From Voacanga thouarsii (taxonomy: Eukaryota; Streptophyta; Magnoliopsida; Gentianales; Apocynaceae), in NCBI GenBank assembly GCA_026120185.1, contig JANUWF010001720.1, forward strand, positions 611,001 through 675,000: a DNA stretch of 64,000 bases, given 5' to 3'. Under the pieces are notes generated by a model. It searched no databases. It saw only the letters and a list, made by a program, of their open reading frames with translations, and was not told the DNA's origin. Within the stretch, counting starts at the first letter, position 1. Every line of letters begins with the position of its first letter. This document shows, piece by piece, positions 56,778 to 64,000 of the stretch. A program made the position numbers and the translations under genes.

Positions 56778-58675
56778 ATTAGTAAGGTATAGTCGAATGA
56801 AAAAGGATGAACAAGAAGGTTGTTCTTGACTCACCTTGTTGATGTTCTTGAGGCCTTCAAGAAAAAGATTTTTTTATCCGCTTGAAAATTCTTGTTTGCG
56901 AGGTTTTGTGTTATAAATACCAGAAATGAAGTCTAGGGAATATGTAGAGGTGATCTGGAGTATTTGAGAGTGATTGGAGGTGTTTAGAGTTGGTTTAGGC
57001 TTGAAGAAGGTTAGTGTGTGTTCTTGGTGTTCTAGGTGAAAATGGAGAGAATTTGGAAGAAATGCTGCACGAATTTTGGTAGAGGGCTGGCCGAATGGTA
57101 TGGAGTGAATGAGAGTTTTGGTTTTCAGCTTGTGAGAGAGAAAGTGATCAGATTTTATTTGAAATTCAAATGGAGAAAATTATGGAGTTGTTTAAGGTAA
57201 GAGGTTAGCTATGGTGTTTGATCAAGAGAGGTTTCTATGGTCTTCAATGGTGCCGGCTAAACATAGTGGTTTTGCTGAATTGATTGAAGGTTAATGTTGC
57301 TTCAAGGCTGGCCGAAATTTAGTCTTAAATGGCAGTGGAAATTCTGGTTTATTTGCCTAATACAACAGTGATTTTAATAGAGTAAAATGCTGAAATTATT
57401 TGAACTTCAAAAAGAGTTTGAATGGAGTGATCTTAAAAGTGTTTTGTGGTGTGGCTATGGAGTCCATATGCTCAAGGTAAGTGTGGGGTTAATGGTGTTC
57501 AGTCTACAGCTGAGCAAGGTTCAATTTTACAGAGGTTGAAGGTGATTTTCGGCCTAGGCTAGAAGGGAGCAAAGCTGGAAAATTCTGGTTTCAAGTTGTT
57601 CTTAGTTTCGAAGATTGGTAGCTCTTGGTGCAAAATTTGCTGCACTTCTTGAGCCCGATTTTCAGTGGTTCCTCTGGGGTGTTTGAAGGTCTTTCAAAGG
57701 TGATATCCCAGCCTTAATGCTAGAGAAATACAGAGGAGTTTTGCTAGTTTGAAGATGAATCAAAACAGCTTCATTTACTTGGTTGAAAGCTGCGAAAATG
57801 ACCAGAATTTTTCCTGGTTTTGTGCAGTTTGTGCAGTCCGAAAATTGCACAGATTTTCCAGCCTTCAAGCCACATAAAATGACCATTTTTCTAGCAGAAA
57901 ATGAGTGGGTTTACTGGCTAAATTTTCAAAGAAACGGTCTGCAAATATTCTGGAAAATTTCCAGATTTTCCTTTACTAGAAGATGAACAATATGAAGGTG
58001 AGTTTGAAGGAGCTATCATGGTGATTGATTTTCTCTTGGAAACCCTTCCTATTTCTCCTCCTATTTTCGGCCAACTTCCCATCCTCCAAAGCTGATTTTC
58101 GAAATTCAAGGTGGAGGGATTATCACAGAATTTTTTTTTTTGAATTTAAAAGAAATGATTTAATGGTTTTAAATTATAAATATGTTAGGACAAGCTAGTG
58201 GTAATAAAAAGGACAAGAATTCCTCTAGAATTCTTTTTTAGGACATGAGGATAAGATTAGGACATTCTCTTCATGTCTCCCCTAAAACAACATTCCTATT
58301 TCAATGAAATGCAAGAAAACAAAAATTCAAACTTAGTTAAGATAATCATGACAAAAGCTTAAATGATGGAATTTGAACTCATGACCTTAGAAATTACTTC
58401 ACCAAGCTCTAACCACTAAACCACACTAATTCTTGTTCTTATTTTCTCACCCACATATTCTTCTTGTTTAATTCCCAAGCTATCTTCCTAATTTGATCTC
58501 AAGCAAAATTACCATTTTACCCCTCCTACTCGATAAGCATAACTAAGCATTTTAACCTATAATCTACAACTCTAAAGCACATAAAATCATTCAAAAATAT
58601 TTATATTCATGCAAAATAATATGATATGCATCCCGACCCCCTTATTCTAGGGTTGGCTTTAGGTGGGGTTTCACA
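54484..58675 (-). repeat. 3' LTR of chromovirus I
   Basis: It is 4192 bp, from TGTAACACCCCACTACC to GGTGGGGTTTCACA, closely similar to the solo LTR at 45232-49507. Compared with that copy it has a shortened AT-rich stretch near 55990-56060. It carries a GA run (56708-56776) and the tRNA-like module in reverse (58369-58430). Confidence 0.95.
56708..56776. repeat. GA microsatellite in LTR of chromovirus I
   Basis: About 34 GA units, at the same LTR position as 47539-47606. Confidence 0.95.
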
Positions 58676-58688
58676 TCCTCCCCTCCTT
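58676..58688 (-). promoter_or_regulatory. Polypurine tract of chromovirus I
   Basis: On the reverse strand it reads AAGGAGGGGAGGA, next to the LTR start TGTGAAACC, identical to that of element F. Confidence 0.9.
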
Positions 58689-58721
58689 AGGAGAATTTCG
58701 TCCCGAAATTCAGACGCACCT

Positions 58722-60125
58722 TTATCTCAGATCGGGATATTTTCGCTTCACCCATTCTTCTGTTTCCCATGTGGCATCTCGCGTGCCATGATGCTCCTAC
58801 TGCACCTTTACCATCGGAATCTGCTTGTTCCGGATAGTCTTGATACTTCGGTCCAATATCCTTACGGGTTTCTCCACATAGCTCAGGTCGGGTTGTAGCA
58901 CTAACGGCTCATCGTTCAACACATGCCCGAGATCGGCATTGTACTTCTTCAACTGCGATACATGGATACGTCATGAATTCCCGTCAACTCATCTGGCAAC
59001 TCCAATCGGTATACCACTGGCCCAATTTTCTCTTTTATTGGAAACGGACCCAAATATCTCGGATTCAGCTTTCCCCCTTTCGGGTGCTTCAGAATTCCCC
59101 TATTTGGTGTTAGTTTTAGGAACACACTGTCCCCCACCTGAAATTCTAACATTCTCCGCCTATTGTCTGCATAACTCTTTTGTCGACTCTGGGCCGCTTT
59201 CAACCTTTCCCTAATTTAACTTGACCTTGTCCGACATTTCCTGAATATAGACTTCTCCCGATTTGCTTATATGTCCATCCTCCGACCAACTCCAGTATAG
59301 CGGTACTTGACACTTACGTCCATATAGAGCTTCATACAGAGCCATTCCAATCGACGCTTGATAACTGTTATTGTATGATAACCCAGCATACGGCACACTT
59401 TCAATCCACTTATCCTCGAAATCCAATACACAGGCTCTCAGTATATCCTCCAATATCTGAATAACTCTTTCTGACTGTCCATCGGACTGTGGATGTGCCG
59501 TCGTACTGAACTTCAGACTAGAACCCATCGATTCTTGAAACTTGCCCCAAAATCGGGATGTAAATCTCGGATCACGGTCATACACAATACTTGAAGGCAC
59601 TCCGTGCAATCTGACTATTTCCCGCACGTATGTCTGAGCCAACTTTTCCATTGAATCCCTTACATTTACGGGTATGAAATGCGCCGACTTGGTCAGTCGA
59701 TCCACCACTACCCATATGGCGTCCTTTTGGCTCCTTACCATAGGGAGTCCAGTAACGAAGTCCATGGTCACCTCTTCCCATTTCCATTCTGGTACCGGCA
59801 ACGGTTGTAATAATCCCGCCAACTTTTTGTGCTCCGCTTTGACTTTCTGACAGGTTAGACACGTTGAGACATACTTAACCACGTTCGGCTTCATCCCGGG
59901 CCACTAATAAGACTTTTTCAGATCTTGATACATCTTGACCTCTCCCGGATGAATGGCGTACTTGCTCTTATGCGCTTCTTCTAAAATTCTGTCCCTCAAC
60001 TGGTGCTCTTCGGGTACACACAAACGATCTCGGAAGTACAACACTCCCGCTCCGTCCTGTCGAAATTCACTGCTTTGCCGTTTAAGCTCCTTATCCTTGA
60101 AAAGCTGAAATTCCGTATTACTCTG
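58722..60125 (-). pseudogene. Chromovirus I integrase and chromodomain, lightly damaged
   Basis: On the reverse strand the zinc finger HKSKYAIHPGEV ... CLTCQK lies near 59975-59845, interrupted by a stop at 59906-59904. The core is open at 59894-59211, with TMDFVTGLP, YDRDPRFTSRF and DGQSERVIQIL giving the D, D, E triad. An extra A near 59212 shifts the frame, the next frame is 59203-58949 (GDSVFLKLTPNRGILKH), and a missing base near 58962 shifts it again. The chromodomain (VEKPVRILDRSI, KQIPMVKVQ, EATWE-like DATWETEEW) ends at a stop at 58724-58722, with a further stop at 58799-58797 where tryptophan is expected. Confidence 0.9.
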
Positions 60126-61655
60126 CTAGGCTTCAACAATCTCCTGCCTTAGATTTGGTATCAGCTTCAGGTTGCTAATAATAATCCTTTCTTCTTGCAC
60201 TTCTGCTCTTCTATCCAACACATCCTGAACCACTTGAACCTCTTGTACCCTTAGCCTGGACATTCTGACCTTCCGGCTCAGGGCATCAGCAACGACGTTG
60301 GCTTTCCCCGGGTGGTAGTTGATAGGACACCGATACTCTTCCAGAAATTCCATCCATCTTCGCTGCCTCAAATTCAAGTCTTTCTGGGTGAAGATGTACT
60401 TCAGGATTTTGTGATCAGTAAACACCTCATATTTCGCTCCATACAAATAGTGTCGTCATTTCTTTAATGCGAACACAATGGCAGCCAGCTCTAGATCATG
60501 CATGGGATAATTGACTTCATGCGGCTTCAGTTTTCGAGAAGCATAGGCGATCACCTTCCTATCTTGCATCAAAACTGCTCCCAAGCCTTCCTTCGAGGCA
60601 TCAGTATATAGTGCGTAAGGTCTATCTGCCTCCGGTAGACTCAACACAGGCGCTGTCATTAACCTCCGCTTCAACTTTTGGAAACTCTTTTCGCATTTTC
60701 CGTTCCAAACAAAGGGTACATCCTTTCTCAGTAGCCAGGTCATAGGAGATGCTAGCGTTGAAAATCCCTTAATAAACCTCCAGTAGTAGCCAACCAACCC
60801 CAAAAAGCTTCGAATCTCGGTGATGTTCTCTGGTTGCTTCCAGTCTGATATGGCTTCAACCTTCGCTGGGTCTACTTTGATCCCCTCCTTAGTCACCACG
60901 TGACCAAGAAACGCCATACTATCTAACCAAAACTCGCACTTGCTAAACTTGGCGTAAAGCTTGTGCTCCCTTAGCTTTTCTAGTGCCAACTTCAAATGTT
61001 CTGCATGGTCCTTCGGGCTCTTGGAGTATATAAGTATGTCGTCGATGAAGACCACCACGAACTTGCCCAAGTAGGGCTGGAACACTCGATGCATTAGATC
61101 CATAAATACCGCGGGTGCGTTGGTTACCCCAAAAGGCATCACCATAAACTTATAGTGACCATATCTTGTATTGAAGGTCGTCTTAGGAATATCTTCCTCC
61201 TTTATCCTCACTTGATAGTAGCATTGCCTCAAATCCAGTTTAGAGTAACAACTGGATCTTTGCAACTGGTCGAACAGCTCGTCAATTAATGGCAGAGGAT
61301 ATTTATTCTTGATGGTCAGGTTGTTCAAGCCTCGATAGTCAATACACAGCCTTAGAGTCCCGTCTTTTTTCTTTACAAATAGCACAGGTGCTCCCCAGGG
61401 TGACGTGCTAGGTTTGAAATAGCCTTGCCTCACCAACTCTTGTAGCTGCTCCTTTAATTCTTTCAACTCCACCGGTGCCATACGATACGGGGTTCGAGAC
61501 ACCGGTTCCGCTCCTGGGACTAGATCAATAGTGAACTCAACTTCTCGTTTGGGAGGTAGAGAGGTGAGTTCCGCAGGGAACACGTCAGGAAAATCTTTTA
61601 CCACCTCGGTATCCTCCAGAGTGCACTGGTCCTTTGGCTTGTTTATCACATAAAG
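60126..61655 (-). pseudogene. Chromovirus I reverse transcriptase and RNase H, lightly damaged
   Basis: An open frame of 397 codons at 61649-60456 covers the pre-RT block ([13 protein letters not shown]), RT with [40 protein letters not shown] (catalytic FIDD near 61040) and [14 protein letters not shown], then RNase H with [16 protein letters not shown] and [17 protein letters not shown] stop at 60458-60456 replaces a conserved tryptophan. The rest of RNase H follows in the same frame to 60126 ([34 protein letters not shown]). The stop at 60128-60126 replaces glutamine. Confidence 0.92.
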
Positions 61656-63273
61656 CCAGATATCCTCGACATCCTTGCCTCAATAATTTCTGGGCTTTAG
61701 CCCCAGCTATCAAAAACTTCAATTCTTTTACTTTCTTGCCATTGAACTCCAACACATCACATCCTGGTCTAATGAACTGAACTGACTTATTCTTACAGTC
61801 TACTCTAGCACCATGCTTCGCTAACCAATCCATTCCCAATATTAAATCATAATCATCAATAGCTAAGACTATTAGATCTCCCTCCAAGCTTTCTCTCCCT
61901 ACTTCAACTTTACAATTCTGCACATACCGATCCGCTTGCACCATTTTCCCCAAAGGCGTACTTACTATCAAGGTAAAATGTAGTTCTACTCCATCCCAAC
62001 CCAGTTGATATGCACAATTCTTATTTAAATAGGAATGGGTAGATCCAGGGTCTATCAATGCATTAACGGAACAACCTTGGATAGTAAACGTACCTTCCAC
62101 TACTGCTGCATCAGCTCTAACCTCCTCCCGGTTGAGAGCGAAAACTTTTGCTTTCACCTGCGGCTTCTGTGTTCCACGCCCGGAAGCTCCCGAGGTATTG
62201 GCTCGATTGGGCCCCGGGTTCTGAGCTGGGTTCCCCTGCCCGATCCGGAGAAATTTAGGACAGGTGTTCCGCAGATGATTCGGGTCTCCGCAGTGGTAGC
62301 ACTTCCACTCAACTCCTTTGGACCAACAATTTTTCTCAATGTGGCCCATTTTCCCACAGTGCCGGCATAATGGAAGATTCTGTACCGGACCAACCGGTGC
62401 TGTTCGGGCTTGCTTTCCCCGATTCTGCCATTGCTGGTTGGCAGGACGCTTGTTAGGTTGCTGTCTCTGAAAAGGTCTTGGCGGCGGTCTTGTCGGTACG
62501 AACGGTCGTGAAGCCAATCGGTTGCGATCTTCATTCTCAGTACGGGTGGCCGCGTCCACAGCCCCCGAATAAGTCGCCGGGAGAGAGGGTGCTAACGCCC
62601 TTCTTAACTCTTGCCTTAATCCCTTAACAAATTGCCTCGTTTGTTCAGTAACCACCAGCCTCTTGCAGTACTTTGACAATTGCGTGAACCGAGCTGCGTA
62701 TTGGGCTACCGTTAGGCTTCCCTGCTTTAGATTCTGGAACTCATCTTCCCATTTCTCCACTATCCACTGAGGGATATATTCTGTCCAGAATGCTTCCACA
62801 AAATTAGCCCATGTCCAGTCTTGGTCAATCATCTCCCAATCGTCCTGAACCCTTTGCCACCATGCCCGAGCTGGACCCCTCAGCCGGAACGCAGCGAACT
62901 TCACCATTCGCTTCTCCGTGTACTGGAGCGTAGCAAAGATGTCCTCCATTTGTTCCATCCATTGCTCCGCTTTCTGGTCTTGTTCGGCCTCCCCCAAGAA
63001 AATAGGAGGTTGAAATTTCAGAAACCGCTCCAATGCCTCGTCTTCCCCTTTCGGATTTCTTCGCTCTGTCAAGGTTTACAGAATCTCAGTCACCTTGTGG
63101 AACACTTGCGTCATACTTACACTAACTAGCTCTTTCGATCCCATTTCTGGTCCCATTTCATTCTCATCCCCCTGGTTTGGCGATGGCATTTGAGTTGCAT
63201 CAACCTCTGGTGTCACGGGCTCTGCCTCTGGAACCCTTCTACTAGATGTGGCTGCGCGACATATGGGTGCCAT
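61656..63273 (-). pseudogene. Chromovirus I gag and protease, lightly damaged
   Basis: On the reverse strand, ATG at 63273 opens MAPICRAATSSRRVP. A stop at 63078-63076 (glutamine codon expected) is followed by 495 open codons to about 61585. The gag core has LERFLKFQPPIFLGEAEQD, AWWQRVQDDWEM and FVEAFWTEYIP. Two CX2CX4HX4C knuckles (CRHCGKMGHIEKNC and CYHCGDPNHLRNTC) lie near 62370-62240. The retropepsin-type protease has ALIDPGSTHSYL near 62060 and LILGMDWLAKHGARVD near 61835. An extra T near 61650 shifts the frame between protease and reverse transcriptase, so the last 20 or so residues of the ORF are out of frame. Confidence 0.92.
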
Positions 63274-63544
63274 TCTAAACCATTCCCCAGATAATGAGTT
63301 ATGCATCAAAGTTAAAAATATTCAAATTGAGCATGCATTCACATTCAACGTTAAGCGGAAGGAAATTAGATGCAAATTTTATATGAAGAATTGCATATAA
63401 ATTTTTCTCAAAACTTAGAGTACCCTAGGTACTCTTATTTGCATAAATTTTGAAATAAAGTAATAAAGGTGAATGGACTCCTAGCATAGGAGTTTATGGA
63501 AAATTGCAAATAAAACGCCCTAAACATAGCAGAACTGGGCCTCT
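63274..63544 (-). other. Spacer between the upstream ORF and gag of chromovirus I
   Basis: Non-coding; aligns with the reverse complement of 32476-32741 in element F. It includes the dyad GAGTACCTAGGGTACTC near 63417-63434. Confidence 0.6.
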
Positions 63545-64000
63545 CTAATCCTCATCAAAATCTTCAATGTCGCCATCATATAACCACCCCCCAGAATTCC
63601 TAGTGGAGCCTCTCCCAGCCCCATTGGCAAACCCATCCATTGGCTCTTTCCCAGGTCTCCTAGAACTCTCCCCGGTCTCAACTTGATTGGGTGGGGTTAC
63701 AAAGAAAGGTCTAGGTGGAGATTCATAATCTATCTCCCCTGGGTCATCACTGTCAACAGTCAAGTCCACTATGGGGCTAAGAGGGTGGGGAACATATTCC
63801 ATGTCTATCTTCTCGTCTTTCCTGTCGGTAACCAGGTCGATCACGGGTATTGGAGGTGGCTCGATGATCTGGACTTCATCGTCACTACTATCATCCAGGG
63901 CAATGATTGACTGGGGTGCAGGCTAAGGTGCAGGCTGAGGCACTGGTAAGTCCTCCGGGAAGATAGGAATGGGAGGGTGCCATTGCTGCCCTTTCCTTGC
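63545..64000 (-). pseudogene. Acidic upstream ORF of chromovirus I, cut by window edge
   Basis: On the reverse strand the frame reads from the window end through FPEDLPVPQPAP, one stop at 63925-63923 (CAG changed to TAG), then SSDDEVQIIEPPPIPVI, a block DLTVDSDDPGEIDYESPPR, a Gly/Arg/Ser-rich part (GAGRGSTRNSGG) and the end DIEDFDED before a stop at 63547-63545. By comparison with 31995 the start codon lies about 20 bases beyond the window. It is acidic overall with a basic, glycine-rich patch near the C-terminus. No known domain. It precedes gag by about 270 bases. Confidence 0.7.

Larger units (their letters stand above)
54484..64000 (-). mobile_element. Chromovirus element I, minus strand, 5' end outside the window
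   Basis: The 3' LTR is at 54484-58675. Reading leftward from 64000 on the reverse strand come an acidic upstream ORF, gag with two zinc knuckles, protease, reverse transcriptase, RNase H, integrase, chromodomain, purine tract and LTR. All domains are present. I count six in-frame stops and about three single-base frameshifts, so it is the best-preserved retroelement here. The 5' LTR and left duplication partner lie beyond 64000; the bases before the LTR are CTTGG. Confidence 0.93.

Noticed and set aside
62154..62534. 126-codon minus-strand ORF inside gag of element I
   Set aside because: Shadow frame of the gag zinc-knuckle region, which has clear CCHC motifs in the other frame.

Overview
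The window is nuclear DNA of a flowering plant, most likely a eudicot. It is almost wholly made of LTR retrotransposons nested in one another, with one recognisable host gene, a purine permease (PUP) of the plant drug/metabolite transporter superfamily. Evidence for a plant nuclear genome: Ty1/Copia and chromovirus-type Ty3/Gypsy proteins of plant type, primer sites of the initiator-methionine type (TGGTATCAGAG), multi-kilobase LTRs, a Stowaway-like MITE, GT-AG splicing in the PUP gene and AT-rich spacers. There is no operon structure, no rRNA, no intact tRNA gene and no CRISPR array. I do not name a species.

Layout, left to right. (1) 1-1013: right part of a Copia LTR, family D, inserted in the gag of the next element. 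(2) 1014-~10099: a SIRE-like Copia element on +, with decayed gag and pol, a third ORF after pol (6030-7457), a long 3' untranslated region and a 3' LTR at 8799-~10099. (3) 10100-12438: host island with a hairpin, a MITE at 10757-11062 and the two-exon PUP gene, frameshifted near its C-terminus. (4) 12439-26963: Copia element C on +, starting directly behind the ancestral PUP stop codon. Its reverse transcriptase is split by a complete Copia element D (15945-25061) with a perfect GAAAC target duplication. (5) 26964-40551: Copia element E on -, split by a complete chromovirus F (27680-39246, +) with a perfect TTATC duplication. (6) 40552-53275: Copia element G on +. One Gypsy solo LTR sits exactly in its primer-binding site (42423-44779, duplication CAGAG) and a second in its leader (45232-49507, AAACG/AAATG). 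(7) 53276-54483: start of an unclassified LTR, H. (8) 54484-64000: 3' LTR, pol, gag and an upstream ORF of chromovirus I on -, the least decayed element here; its 5' LTR lies beyond the right edge.

The coding parts of the retroelements are pseudogenes. They are listed by domain, with breaks. Gag packages the RNA, protease matures the polyprotein, reverse transcriptase/RNase H makes the cDNA and integrase inserts it. In F and I a chromodomain behind the integrase is expected to steer insertion into heterochromatin.

The least ordinary signals are: an acidic upstream ORF shared by the two chromoviruses, the third ORF of the SIRE-like element held in one frame, a tRNA-like/SINE-like module inside every Gypsy LTR, an LTR pair with patchy divergence suggesting gene conversion, an in-frame Gag-integrase fusion, triple palindromes in LTR H, and a Gypsy insertion at a Copia primer site. 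I found no clear new multi-gene system.
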